Positions 26,130 to 34,852 of a DNA stretch of 64,000 nt are shown here, piece by piece. The notes beneath the pieces were generated by a model that did not search any database, had not been told where the DNA came from, and was given only the letters and a program-made list of their open reading frames with translations. A program made the translations under genes and the position numbers. The stretch lies in the NCBI GenBank assembly GCA_964619265.1, contig CAZUCE010000001.1, positions 124,001 to 188,000 of the forward strand. The letters are read 5' to 3'. The stretch is from CAZUCE01 sp964619265 (GTDB lineage: Bacteria > Planctomycetota > UBA1135 > GCA-002686595). How positions within the stretch are numbered: the first letter of the stretch is position 1; every line of letters starts with the position of its first letter.

Positions 26130-28577
26130 TTAGCGACGGAAGCCTAGGCCGTAGGCGCGAAGGAGTGTGGCGCGAAAACTGGGGCTGCCGAGCTCCTCGG
26201 GAAGACCCTGCTTCGCTAGCAGCAATGCGGTCGCCGGGTCCTCGCCGGCCAACCAGCCCTGCCGCCAGCCCTTGAACAGCTTAAGTGCGGTTGACATCTC
26301 CAGCTGGCTCGCGCTGGCTAGAACAGCCTGGGAGCCTGCGGCTAAAAGCGCGCCGGCCGGATTCGCGGCACCGCCATCTCCAACGCGCGAGAGCCCACGG
26401 AGCATCTCGCACACAAGCAGCACGCAAAAGCGCGGTGCTGCAAGGCCTCGCAGATCTTCGCTCCAGAGGAAGTCATTCGGCTCTCCGTCCTCGCCTGCAA
26501 GCAGAATCCCGGCAGGGACGAGCCGAGACCCGTCGTAGACCCCGTGACTCAAAAGCGTCAGCAGCTCTACTTCGCCCGCAAGAGCCAAGGCCAGTTCGGA
26601 ACGACTTACGTCTGCTCCTTCGATCACTCGAAGGTCTGGCCTGTCCAGGTCGACTCCGTGTTGGGCCCAGTTCACAGGAGGCAGCAACACTAGCGGATTG
26701 CCGCTTGGGCTGTTGGCCCTGAGACCCGTGGCACCTGCGAGGATCTCCACAGACGTGTCGGGGGCTCGGTCCGCACGTCCTGCGAGGTGAACTAGGAACG
26801 GCAAAGACGGCACGAAACTCACGGGCTTGTGCAGGCCGAGCGGTCCGTGTTTCCCAAAATCCACGGCCAGCAGAGGCAACCCATCGAGCAGTTCGCTGCC
26901 GACCAGGACGATGTGTTTCCAATTGGCGGTTCGCTCGACAATGGACTTCGTCCACAAGTGATCACCGATCTCCTTGGCCAGCGTTGAGGAGGGCTCCTTT
27001 CCAGGTTCAGCGATTTCCTCGCGTAGAGTCTGATGGAGGGATCGCACCCGCTCCAGAATGGGACGCAGGGCTCTCGTCTTGTACCAGGCCATACCGGCTT
27101 GGTCGATGCATACCACCAGCAGCTCATAGTCTCCAGGAACGAACACAAGGACTCCGGCCGAGTCAGTGTTCAACGCGGCTTGGACCTGGGCGAGAGAGGG
27201 AGCCTCTAAGTCCAGTCCGCGCTCGAGTCCGCCTAGGACTTGGGCCTTCACCAGGGTTTCGAAACCACCTTGGTCTCCATGAAGGCGCCTGGCAGATGCT
27301 ACCGCATGTTGGAAGAGGTTCCGCCGGGCGCGCGTGAATAGGAAACCGATTCCACCTTCCGGGCTGGGAGCCTGACTCCACGTGTGAACGAGCTTGTTCC
27401 AGGACTCGAGAATTCGCTTGTTCAAAGCCGTCACGCGCGACGCAGGCCAATCCTGATCCCACTTGCTTGAAGCCAAGACTCGAGCGCGCGTGATATCGAG
27501 TTCGAGATGAGGCACAACTCCAAGGCCTTCAGAACTGCCCTGGAGCAAAGGCCAATGCGAAGCACGCTCGAGCAGGGCATCTGCTTCAGCCGGGAGTCCC
27601 ACTTCTACCGCAAGCAATGCCATCGAAAGCAGCACGTGATAGGAGTGGTAGTCATACGGGTGCTCGTGATTCCCAGGTGTACGCCGGAAGAGCTCCTCGG
27701 CTGCCTCTAGAGCCTCTCTCGCTGACCTGCTTGCCTCGTGCCCTGCGAGGGAGGCTTCGAGGGCTGTCTGCAACTGAGCTCGGATGGCCAAGCCGAGCGA
27801 GTGACGATAGAGTTCCAACTCCAGCTCATCAGCGGCCTCTGTCGGTTCCGGAAGGGCCTCGACGAACTCGAAGGTGCGGTTGTTGTACTCCCATTGGACC
27901 TGGGCCAGTCCCAAAGCAGGATTGCCCTGCCCGGCGACATCCCTAAGCGCGTCGGAGAAGAGGTGGTATTCGGCTTGCTCCATTCGCCCGAGGTCCATGT
28001 CGAGCTGAGCCCGGGCGATCGCGGCCTCGAGCACCGCATCGGAGTAAAAGTCCTGCTCCGAGAACTTCGCCTTGGGGTTCATTAAGTGCCCCAGAGCTTC
28101 GATGAGCGCGTCCCGTACTTCCCAGCGTCTCCGGAAATCGAGCGCCAGGTGGCTTGAGTTGCATAGCCTGGCCAAGGACAGGACTTCCCAGATGGTCGCC
28201 GCGGAGCGCGTTTGCTGCGGCAGCTCCGAGCATCCGCTCAGGTAGTGCCAGACGATTCCAAGTGCATCCTGGTCGCCGAAAATACTCAGTCCAGAAAGCT
28301 CGGCATCTTGGAGGACAGAGAAACAATCAAAGATTACGGCGCTATGGGTCGCAGAGTTTCGCTCCTCCGTGACCGCCTGTTCGATACTTGCGAGTCGCGT
28401 GATCCAAGGCTTGCCATCTTCAGCGACCTGCGAAGCAGCGTATGCTCGGCTCGCGCACAGACCAACCGCCGCTAGAGCGAGGGCGGCAAGCGAAGCTCGC
28501 CGCTGCTCTCGGCTCGGTCCATTCCGCCGATCCGGTACTCCACTTGGATCAGGATCGTGTCGTGCTTGGCGGACCAT
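26130..28577 (-). CDS. TPR-like / CHAT-domain protein with signal-peptide-like N-terminus
   Basis: This 815-residue protein has a helical, repeat-rich N-terminal two thirds resembling TPRs, and a C-terminal CHAT domain (about residues 480-815). CHAT is a caspase-like (clan CD) fold. The catalytic pair is intact: His678 in LLSHGVYDG and Cys723 in VLLVCEMLRG. A hydrophobic segment at about residues 29-46 ends in small residues (ASRAYAAS) and looks like a signal peptide or anchor behind a long basic n-region, so the protease-like domain may be outside the cytoplasm. The start overlaps the anti-sigma gene by 106 bp. A later alternative start was not found. It is third in an ECF-sigma / anti-sigma operon. 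Confidence 0.85.
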   Translation of the reverse strand: MVRQARHDPDPSGVPDRRNGPSREQRRASLAALALAAVGLCASRAYAASQVAEDGKPWITRLASIEQAVTEERNSATHSAVIFDCFSVLQDAELSGLSIFGDQDALGIVWHYLSGCSELPQQTRSAATIWEVLSLARLCNSSHLALDFRRRWEVRDALIEALGHLMNPKAKFSEQDFYSDAVLEAAIARAQLDMDLGRMEQAEYHLFSDALRDVAGQGNPALGLAQVQWEYNNRTFEFVEALPEPTEAADELELELYRHSLGLAIRAQLQTALEASLAGHEASRSAREALEAAEELFRRTPGNHEHPYDYHSYHVLLSMALLAVEVGLPAEADALLERASHWPLLQGSSEGLGVVPHLELDITRARVLASSKWDQDWPASRVTALNKRILESWNKLVHTWSQAPSPEGGIGFLFTRARRNLFQHAVASARRLHGDQGGFETLVKAQVLGGLERGLDLEAPSLAQVQAALNTDSAGVLVFVPGDYELLVVCIDQAGMAWYKTRALRPILERVRSLHQTLREEIAEPGKEPSSTLAKEIGDHLWTKSIVERTANWKHIVLVGSELLDGLPLLAVDFGKHGPLGLHKPVSFVPSLPFLVHLAGRADRAPDTSVEILAGATGLRANSPSGNPLVLLPPVNWAQHGVDLDRPDLRVIEGADVSRSELALALAGEVELLTLLSHGVYDGSRLVPAGILLAGEDGEPNDFLWSEDLRGLAAPRFCVLLVCEMLRGLSRVGDGGAANPAGALLAAGSQAVLASASQLEMSTALKLFKGWRQGWLAGEDPATALLLAKQGLPEELGSPSFRATLLRAYGLGFRR

Positions 28578-29272
28578 GGGAGGGGATCTAGCTGCAGGCT
28601 GGATCCTGATCGAATGCTCTTCTCAAGCAGCGAACGGGGCGAACCCGCCTCGGCAGAATCTCCTTCCAGAATACGAACCGTGTATCGCCCAGCGCCATCG
28701 ACCGGAGCCCAATTGAGGATCCCCCCTTCGCCCGAGGGGTCTAGGGTGAGCTGTGGCTCCAGATCGCCGTCGCCGAGCAAAACCCCCTGATAGGGGTCGT
28801 TCACGGCTGGAGGGTCGCTTCCTGCGGGCCCCTTGCCAATCCACCAGGTCAAAAGGATGGCCGCCGCCGCCGCGAGCAAGGATGGTCCAAGGAAGCGCAG
28901 ACGATTCGGTCGCTGAAGCTGAGACTCGGGCTTCTTGAGTTCTACAGAATCCTCCTCGAGGTCCATGGAGGCATTCAAGATCTCACGGAAACGCTCCTTC
29001 AAGTCTAGATGTTCCTCGGGCCAACTCTGACCGGAGGTCTGCTCTACCTCGCGCTTGATTTTACCAGCTCGATCGAGCAGCCCGCCGAGCTCGATCAAGT
29101 TGCGAACCTGAGATTCGAATTCCGCGTTAGCAGCGCACATCCGCGCGACGTTCGGATCATCTAAGTTCACGTCGCCGACGATCAGACTCGCGAGCAGCTC
29201 TTCGCGTTCGACTTGTTCTCCGTGCTCATGCGGGAGCCCGTGTTCGGGGGGAAGATCGGATGCGGAGGTCAA
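28472..29272 (-). CDS. Membrane-anchored probable anti-sigma factor
   Basis: This 266-residue protein overlaps the ECF sigma gene by 4 bp (ATGA), the usual arrangement for a cognate anti-sigma factor. The N-terminal 115 residues are acidic, helical and cytoplasmic, followed by one membrane helix at about residues 127-146 (SLLAAAAAILLTWWIG). The external part resembles a fibronectin-type or beta-sandwich domain (LNWAPVDGAGRYTVRILEG). The HxxxCxxC zinc motif of ZAS-type anti-sigma factors is absent. The role is inferred from gene order and topology. Confidence 0.75.
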   Translation of the reverse strand: MTSASDLPPEHGLPHEHGEQVEREELLASLIVGDVNLDDPNVARMCAANAEFESQVRNLIELGGLLDRAGKIKREVEQTSGQSWPEEHLDLKERFREILNASMDLEEDSVELKKPESQLQRPNRLRFLGPSLLAAAAAILLTWWIGKGPAGSDPPAVNDPYQGVLLGDGDLEPQLTLDPSGEGGILNWAPVDGAGRYTVRILEGDSAEAGSPRSLLEKSIRSGSSLQLDPLPWSAKHDTILIQVEYRIGGMDRAESSGELRLPPSL

Positions 29273-29916
29273 TGAAGGTCTCCCTTGCGATGTTGCAGCA
29301 AGACTTGCAGGCGCTTCATCCCAGTGTAATACCTGGTCTTGATTGTGCTCTGGGCCTCATTGGTCTTCTCCGCAATCTCAGCGAATGACTGGTTGTCAAA
29401 GTGCTTGGTGCGAATTACGCTGGCTTCTTCGGGCCGCAGCTCATCAAGGGCCAAATAGATGTCTGAGTAATCCTCGAATGGCTCTACGGACGGAGCCTGT
29501 GCATCGAGCAGGGCGGTGCCTCCCTCCGTTTGCCACCGGCGGCGGGAACGGCGGCGAATCGCATTCATCAATTCGAACACGACGATGCGGTAAGTCCACG
29601 TCTCGAGGCTCGAGCGCCCTTCGAATTTGGGCAGCTTGCGCCAAACCACGGACAGCGAGTCCTGGGCAACGTCATCGAGCTCGGAGTCGTCCAGGGGCCG
29701 ACCCATGGCTCGATTGCGCGCGTGAAGGATGCGGGGGATGCATGCCAGGCGGTCGAGGAACTCAACCAGTCGTTCACGTCGTTTTTCGAGGATGGAATGC
29801 ACGAGTTCGAGATCGAAATTCGGGCCCTGCTTCGGGCTCGGTTGATCTGCGTCGTGCGGATCCGATGTGGTCGGCAATTTTTGGAACAAAAAACGATTGG
29901 TGGACGGATTCCCCAA
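29269..29916 (-). CDS. ECF-type RNA polymerase sigma factor
   Basis: This 215-residue protein has sigma-70 region 2 (DDVAQDSLSVVWRKLPKFEG, then LETWTYRIVVFELMNAIRR) and region 4 (LRPEEASVIRTKHFDNQSF, then AEIAEKTNEAQSTIKTR with the recognition helix). There is no region 1.1 or 3, as in ECF factors. The proposed start is TTG at 29916, the first start after an in-frame stop. Internal GTG starts would shorten a low-complexity N-terminus. The downstream membrane protein is the likely anti-sigma factor, and the CHAT protein is the likely first output or regulator of the signal. Confidence 0.92.
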   Translation of the reverse strand: MGNPSTNRFLFQKLPTTSDPHDADQPSPKQGPNFDLELVHSILEKRRERLVEFLDRLACIPRILHARNRAMGRPLDDSELDDVAQDSLSVVWRKLPKFEGRSSLETWTYRIVVFELMNAIRRRSRRRWQTEGGTALLDAQAPSVEPFEDYSDIYLALDELRPEEASVIRTKHFDNQSFAEIAEKTNEAQSTIKTRYYTGMKRLQVLLQHRKGDLH

Positions 29917-30453
29917 TTGCTAGTGGAATGGTAGCGACACAGGCTCTGTCGGGGCGCCGGACTCGATTCTAGGTCTCCAGGGCCGGATTTCATCGACACG
30001 GTTGGAGAGCGTTGCTGTACGGGTCTCATTCCGTGCAGGAATTTCCCGCCTCCGCGTTCTCAGCTCGGAAGAGCGACCGAAGGCGGCTGGGCTTGCTCGA
30101 TAATACGAACCAAGTTAGGGAGTCACCTACCTTGTAGTTGTTCGGCAACAATCAAGGGTCAGGTATCCAGCCACGTCCCCTCCCAGTCCGGCTCGAACGC
30201 GGCATCGTCCGCATCCACTGCCAGTGGCCTTGGAGCTGATAGCCGGCGGTGCATGCATTGCACGAAGCCACTGACGAGGCCATGCAGTGCTAGATGCGCC
30301 CAACTTCTTTCAGGACATCATGGCTTCGAACGTGTCCACTTGGACCACCGATGCTGGGCAACGGCGGCCGCCCGAGAGAGCGCGCAATCGGTTGGGATTG
30401 CGGCCAAGCGCAGAGCGGATCTGAGCCGAACTCCGCTGGAGACCGCGTTCACT
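29917..30453. other. Intergenic stretch upstream of the ECF operon
   Basis: About 540 bases contain no convincing gene. The part next to 29916 should contain the ECF operon promoter, but I could not identify a GAAC-type -35 element with confidence. The part near 30454 is the 3' flank of the membrane-anchored gene. Confidence 0.4.
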
Positions 30454-31674
30454 TCAATTAGATTCGATCGTCTCGAGCGCGTTCGAGTGCGACTCTAGAG
30501 ATGGGACCAAATCGCCGAGTTCGTGACGTCCTGCGCCCAAGCCACCGCCGGTTGCGGCGCGGTAGGTGAATCGAACGGTGTCTTCTCCCTTGTCAATCGA
30601 GAAGGCGAAGCTCAAGTCTTGTACTTGGCCCGCTTTTACGAAGAACGAGACATCGAATTCGCCGTCGCAGAAGACTCCATACTTGCCGATCACGGCACCC
30701 TTGCCGGTGGCTAGGGTCACTTCGACCTGGAGCTGCACGGACTTGGGCTTGGGTGGGGCTGTTCTCCGCGTAAAGGGCCCATACCCGTCGATCCCGTTCA
30801 GAAGTCGTCCGGTGAAGGAGAAGTGTCGAATACCAGACGCCATCGTGATGTCCGCGGGATGATCGACTGCCCCGGGGACTCCGATGCTCTCCCAAGTGGA
30901 TTGGGTGAACAGGGCCGGGTCGATCGAGACGAGCCACGACTCAACCGAGGCGTCCTCGTGGCGGACGACGGAAAGCTCGAGAGGGCCCGCGGCCCGGGAT
31001 AGATAGACCAACCGGCCCGGTTCGAATAGGACGGATCCCACCGTTGCGGGCTCTAGCTGCGGGCGGAGGTTCGCCTCGGTTTGGCATTCGAGCTCGACGC
31101 CGTCGAGGTCGAGCCACCGGAGTCGAACGACGCCGACCTGGTCGAGGACCAGGCGCCGGATCCCGTCTTCGATGGGCAACTCGTCGATGAGGTAGGTCGC
31201 TCCCGGCTCGGGCGGTAGCTCGACGAAGATCGACTTCCAGCGGGAGCTCAGGGAAATCTGTCCGGACTCGTCCGTATTCGCGTCCGAATTCAACCAGTGC
31301 CCAGAGCAATTGATCGGGAGGTTCGGCAACGGCGTTCCGTCCGTCGTCTGGATCTGCACGATGCGACGCTCGGCAGTCGGGTCCGCTTGTGATCGCTGTG
31401 AATCCAACTGTGAATCGAACTTTGGAGCGGCCGAAGGCTCGAGCAGAACCTCTCGTTCGATTCCAGTTCGCAGGCTGGTGCTGCCTTCGACCAAAAGAGC
31501 AGCCTTCAAGTCAACCGGGGAGGGTTCGACCTTTTGCTGGGCGCGCGGGCGGTGAGCCTCGTGCTCTGGGCCCAAGGAGTCACTCAACCACGTGACCATC
31601 AAGGCGAACGAAACCGGAAGGGCGATCCAAATCCAGCGCCGGCCTACAGGGCGAGGAGGCGAGCTTGTAGCCAT
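30454..31674 (-). CDS. Membrane-anchored protein of unknown function (source of the duplicated segment)
   Basis: This 406-residue protein has a basic N-terminus and one membrane helix (about residues 13-30), then a Pro/Ser/Glu-rich linker. A beta-rich external part follows, with a carboxypeptidase-regulatory-like start (VQIQTTDGTPLPNLPINCSG) and a C-terminal domain with paired strands (VQLQVEVTLATGKGA, CDGEFDVSFFVKAGQVQD). No catalytic motif is evident. The coding region corresponding to roughly the last 125 residues is repeated almost perfectly 9.9 kb away at 20583-20915. Topology resembles the repeat protein at 18045, suggesting a common surface-protein family. Confidence 0.75.
   Translation of the reverse strand: MATSSPPRPVGRRWIWIALPVSFALMVTWLSDSLGPEHEAHRPRAQQKVEPSPVDLKAALLVEGSTSLRTGIEREVLLEPSAAPKFDSQLDSQRSQADPTAERRIVQIQTTDGTPLPNLPINCSGHWLNSDANTDESGQISLSSRWKSIFVELPPEPGATYLIDELPIEDGIRRLVLDQVGVVRLRWLDLDGVELECQTEANLRPQLEPATVGSVLFEPGRLVYLSRAAGPLELSVVRHEDASVESWLVSIDPALFTQSTWESIGVPGAVDHPADITMASGIRHFSFTGRLLNGIDGYGPFTRRTAPPKPKSVQLQVEVTLATGKGAVIGKYGVFCDGEFDVSFFVKAGQVQDLSFAFSIDKGEDTVRFTYRAATGGGLGAGRHELGDLVPSLESHSNALETIESN
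30503..30835. repeat. 333-bp near-identical direct repeat, copy 2
   Basis: This copy lies inside the intact gene at 30454-31674 and matches 20583-20915 with five substitutions and no gaps. Because this copy has a complete reading frame on both sides, it is the likely donor. Confidence 0.9.
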
Positions 31675-32171
31675 AGGATTTAGAATACGACTGCGGAGAT
31701 CGGCTGTGAGGGGCGACCAACGACGGTGGCGCTGTTGACCGGCAACGACTCGGCGTCAAGCAGCCGGACCCCTCGACGTCCGCTCGGAGTGTCAGGAACG
31801 CGGGGCCGGGGACTCAAACCTCCCCCGGGCTAGCCAAATTCAAAGCGGGCGAGCGAACGCCCGAGCCCTTGGCGGCCGGGATGGCGCGGCCTGTGAGGTG
31901 GGCTGTGCAGTCACCCCTGCGCCGGCCGCCGGGAGAGCGATCCGGCGAGTTCTTGCCTGCTGGGTACGCGCCGCTTGCGGAACAGCTCGGCTGGCGGGAG
32001 CCTTCGAGTGGACCGAGCGAATTCTTCGGGACTCTCCCGTGGGTGGAGAAACGATCGAGCTAGCCTGCGGGTGGGCGCGACCTGCGTCCCTTCGGCCCCC
32101 TGCGTCTCGCAGGTCTCCGGTTTTCGGGAGGCCCGCTGGAGAACGCATCGACCCCGTCCACGACTCTTCTC
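31675..32171. other. Divergent intergenic region, no gene seen
   Basis: About 500 bases between the membrane-anchored gene and the methyltransferase hold only overlapping Arg/Pro-rich frames on both strands. No RNA or repeat was recognised. Promoters for both genes are expected here. Confidence 0.4.
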
Positions 32172-32972
32172 GTGCATCCCTCTTCGCTCCTCAAGGTCCA
32201 GTGCTTCCTCGAGCACTACGCAGATGAAATTCCGACCGGCGGTGATCGCACCCGCGTGCTGGAGGTGGGGTCGAAGTCGTACCACGTGCAGGACACGTAC
32301 CGCCCGTTGTTTGGGGACGAGCAGTTTCGGTACACGGGCCTCGATCTGGAGGCCGGCCCGAACGTGGATCTGGTGCCGGCGAAGGGTGCGGTGTGGGACG
32401 AGCTGGAACGCGAGAGCGTTGACTTGGTCGTGTCGGGCCAGACGTTTGAGCACAACCCGTTCTTCTGGGTCACGTTTGCGGAGATGGCGCGCGTGTTGTC
32501 GCCTGGCGGGTTTGCGGTGATCGTCGCGCCGGGCGCGGGGAACATCCATCGCTACCCCTACGATTGCTGGCGCTTTTACCCCGATTCGTGGCTAGGGCTG
32601 TGCGCGTTCACCGGTCTCGAGCTGGTGGAGACGCTGTTCGAGTCCGACGAGACGGCCGAGCGAGTCCCGGGCGGAAGCTGGCGGGACTGCGCGATGATTG
32701 CGCGCAAGCCGCGGCTGGAGGGCGCGGCGGCCAAGACGTTCTATGAACGTCTGGATCAGATTGCGAAGCCGTTTGCGCAGGGCTCGATCCCCATGCCGGC
32801 GCCGTTGCTCGAGCGCGGTCCGGCCTTTGGGCGCTACGAGGAGAAGGTCAAGGAGCTGCACCCCGTGCGGCCGATCCGTTCCCTTTCCCGGCGTCTCCAG
32901 GGCAAGGGCGTTCCGAACCTGGAGCGCGACGAGCACTTTCTGGGCTCGGCAGGCCGGCCTCCCAAGAGCTGA
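32172..32972 (+). CDS. Class I SAM-dependent methyltransferase
   Basis: This 266-residue protein has a Rossmann-type methyltransferase core. Motif I is VLEVGSKSYHVQD near residue 28, an acidic residue ends the second strand (YTGLDLEAGPNVD), and motif IV-like VDLVVSGQTFEHNPF and motif VI LSPGGFAVIVAPGAG follow. The YPYDCWRFYPDSW segment is typical of methyltransferases found in polysaccharide or glycan gene clusters. The start is GTG at 32172. It ends 3 bp from the convergent kdsD, so a role in surface glycans is possible but only an inference. Confidence 0.82.
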   Translation: MHPSSLLKVQCFLEHYADEIPTGGDRTRVLEVGSKSYHVQDTYRPLFGDEQFRYTGLDLEAGPNVDLVPAKGAVWDELERESVDLVVSGQTFEHNPFFWVTFAEMARVLSPGGFAVIVAPGAGNIHRYPYDCWRFYPDSWLGLCAFTGLELVETLFESDETAERVPGGSWRDCAMIARKPRLEGAAAKTFYERLDQIAKPFAQGSIPMPAPLLERGPAFGRYEEKVKELHPVRPIRSLSRRLQGKGVPNLERDEHFLGSAGRPPKS

Positions 32973-32975
32973 ACG

Positions 32976-34070
32976 TTAGAGCTTGAGGTCCAGGACGTCT
33001 TGGACGTCGAGCAGGCCGATGGGGCGCCGCTTGTCGTCGACGACGATCAGTTGATCCACGGCTGGAGCGGTCTTCAGCGCTCGAATGGCCTCTTCGACCA
33101 ATTGATCCGCGCCGATCGAGCGCGGGCTTCGGGCGGCGTGGTCGAGGACCCGAACATCTTCGGAAGGGCCGGCGTGTTGGCGCAGCAGGCGACGCAGGTC
33201 GCCATCGGTGAAGATCCCAGCGAGGGTGCCGCCGGGGGAAACGAGGACGGCCGCTCCGGGCCGCCCGGGCGTGTTGCCCATGACGTCGAGGACGGTGTCG
33301 AGGTCTGCGTCTTCTGGAACGAGGGGCAGCTCGTCACCCTGGCGCATGATCTCCGCGACGCGCATCAACTTACGGCCCAGGGAACCCGCCGGATGGAAAC
33401 GGGCATAGTCCTCGCGTCCGAAGCCGCGCTCTTCGAGCACGACCATCGCGAGGGCGTCGCCGAGGGCCAACATGGCGGAGGTGCTGGCGGTGGGGGCGAG
33501 GCCAAGCGGGCAGGCTTCGGGCACCGGGCCCAGCTCGAGCACGATGTCGGACAGCCGCGCGAGGCTCGAGTCCGCGCTCTCGGTCATGGCCACGATCGAG
33601 GCGCCGATGCGCTTGACGCCTGGGACCAGGGCGCGGACCTCGGCGGTCTCGCCCGAGTTGGACAGGCACAGGACCAAGTCTTCGGGCCGAATGCGACCTA
33701 GGTCGCCGTGGAGCGCTTCACCCGGATGGAGCCCAAAGGACGGCGTGCCGGTCGAGGCTAGCGTGGCCGAGATCTTGTTGCCCACCAATCCGGCCTTGCC
33801 CATACCGGTCACGACGACCGAGCGACAGCCGAGGATGGCCTCGACGGCGCGGTCGAATTCGCCCGAAAGGTGGTGTTCCAGACCGGCGACGGCCTTGGCC
33901 TCCTGGCGGATGACCTGGGCGGCTCGCTCCTGGCGCCGGGCGGCTCGCTCGGCGACGGGTTCGAGGGAGGGCCCGCCGGACGAACGGCCGGCCCCGAGGG
34001 GGCGGTCGCCGGTGGAACCGGGGCCGGGGGTCGCAGAAGAAGAGTCGGGCACGGGGGTTTTGGGCTGCAT
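32976..34070 (-). CDS. kdsD: Arabinose-5-phosphate isomerase (KdsD/KpsF/GutQ family)
   Basis: This protein of about 364 residues has an N-terminal SIS domain and two C-terminal CBS domains, the exact architecture of KdsD. The SIS part has VVTGMGKAGLVGNKISATL, the HPGEALHGDLG loop with a catalytic His, and CLSNSGETAE. CBS repeats follow (EIMRQGDELP onward, then the LIVVDDKRRPIGLLDVQD end). The enzyme interconverts ribulose-5-P and arabinose-5-P, the first committed step toward Kdo, matching kdsC at 908. The ATG at 34070 was preferred over 34109. The first 50 residues are Pro/Ser/Gly-rich and unusual for the family. Confidence 0.93.
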   Translation of the reverse strand: MQPKTPVPDSSSATPGPGSTGDRPLGAGRSSGGPSLEPVAERAARRQERAAQVIRQEAKAVAGLEHHLSGEFDRAVEAILGCRSVVVTGMGKAGLVGNKISATLASTGTPSFGLHPGEALHGDLGRIRPEDLVLCLSNSGETAEVRALVPGVKRIGASIVAMTESADSSLARLSDIVLELGPVPEACPLGLAPTASTSAMLALGDALAMVVLEERGFGREDYARFHPAGSLGRKLMRVAEIMRQGDELPLVPEDADLDTVLDVMGNTPGRPGAAVLVSPGGTLAGIFTDGDLRRLLRQHAGPSEDVRVLDHAARSPRSIGADQLVEEAIRALKTAPAVDQLIVVDDKRRPIGLLDVQDVLDLKL

Positions 34071-34123
34071 CGCGGGCTGGGGGGATCGTAGTTTGTTCCT
34101 CCAGAGCACGGAAGGGCGCCCGG

Positions 34124-34849
34124 ATGCCCCGAGTCGTGCTCGACCCCGCCAGCGAGGCCACCATCAGCTATCTCCACCCCGACAACCTAGGTACCACCGG
34201 CATCGTGATGCTCGTGGTCCTGGCCATCCTCTCGCTTTCGGTCCACGAGGCTGCCCACGCCTGGATGGCGTGGAAGCGGGGGGACAGCACCGCCAAGTCC
34301 ATGGGCCGGATGACGGTCAACCCGCTCGTCCACATCGACCCGTTCATGACGGTCATCCTCCCGGCGATCTCGCTGATGTCCTTCGGATTCCTGTTCGGAG
34401 GGGCGAAGCCGGTGCCGGTGATGACCTCGAATCTAGAGCACCCGCATCGGGACAACGCCCTGGTGGCGCTGGCCGGCCCGGTTTCCAACCTGCTGCTCGC
34501 GCTGATGTTTTTTGGGATCGCAAGGGCGCTGGACCAGTTCGGCCTCTACGAGCGGGACCAGCTCCTGTTCATTCTGATGATGGCTGCGGGCGTGGTGAAC
34601 GTGATCCTGGCGGTCTTCAACTTGCTGCCGATCCCGCCCCTGGACGGCAGCCGCATCGTCCACTGGCTGCTGCCCAATGAACTGCGCGGTTCCTATGACG
34701 TTCTCGAGCGCTTTGGCCTGCTGATCATCGTCGGTCTGTTTTACGCGGTGCCGGGCTTTCGGCAGCTCGTCGGCGAGACGATCTACCAAATGAGCGATCT
34801 GCTCCTTGGCTGGGTCGAAGCCTTCTTCTCGGTGTTCCCGAGTGCTTGA
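34124..34849 (+). CDS. Site-2 protease family (M50) membrane protein
   Basis: This 241-residue polytopic protein has the zinc motif H41-E-A-A-H45 in the second hydrophobic segment and the conserved NLLPIPPLDGSRI near residue 166, whose Asp is the third zinc ligand. An N-terminal GAKPVPV region after a membrane loop is typical of the short M50B (YwhC-like) branch that lacks PDZ domains. Such proteases cleave within membranes, and the substrate is unknown. scpA starts 3 bp after the stop, so these genes are cotranscribed. kdsD is divergent, 53 bp away. Confidence 0.9.
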   Translation: MPRVVLDPASEATISYLHPDNLGTTGIVMLVVLAILSLSVHEAAHAWMAWKRGDSTAKSMGRMTVNPLVHIDPFMTVILPAISLMSFGFLFGGAKPVPVMTSNLEHPHRDNALVALAGPVSNLLLALMFFGIARALDQFGLYERDQLLFILMMAAGVVNVILAVFNLLPIPPLDGSRIVHWLLPNELRGSYDVLERFGLLIIVGLFYAVPGFRQLVGETIYQMSDLLLGWVEAFFSVFPSA

Positions 34850-34852
34850 CGG

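Noticed and set aside
20583..30835. Composite transposon bounded by the two 333-bp repeats
   Set aside because: There is no transposase, terminal inverted repeat or target duplication at the borders. The repeat lies inside a gene and the enclosed genes look chromosomal.
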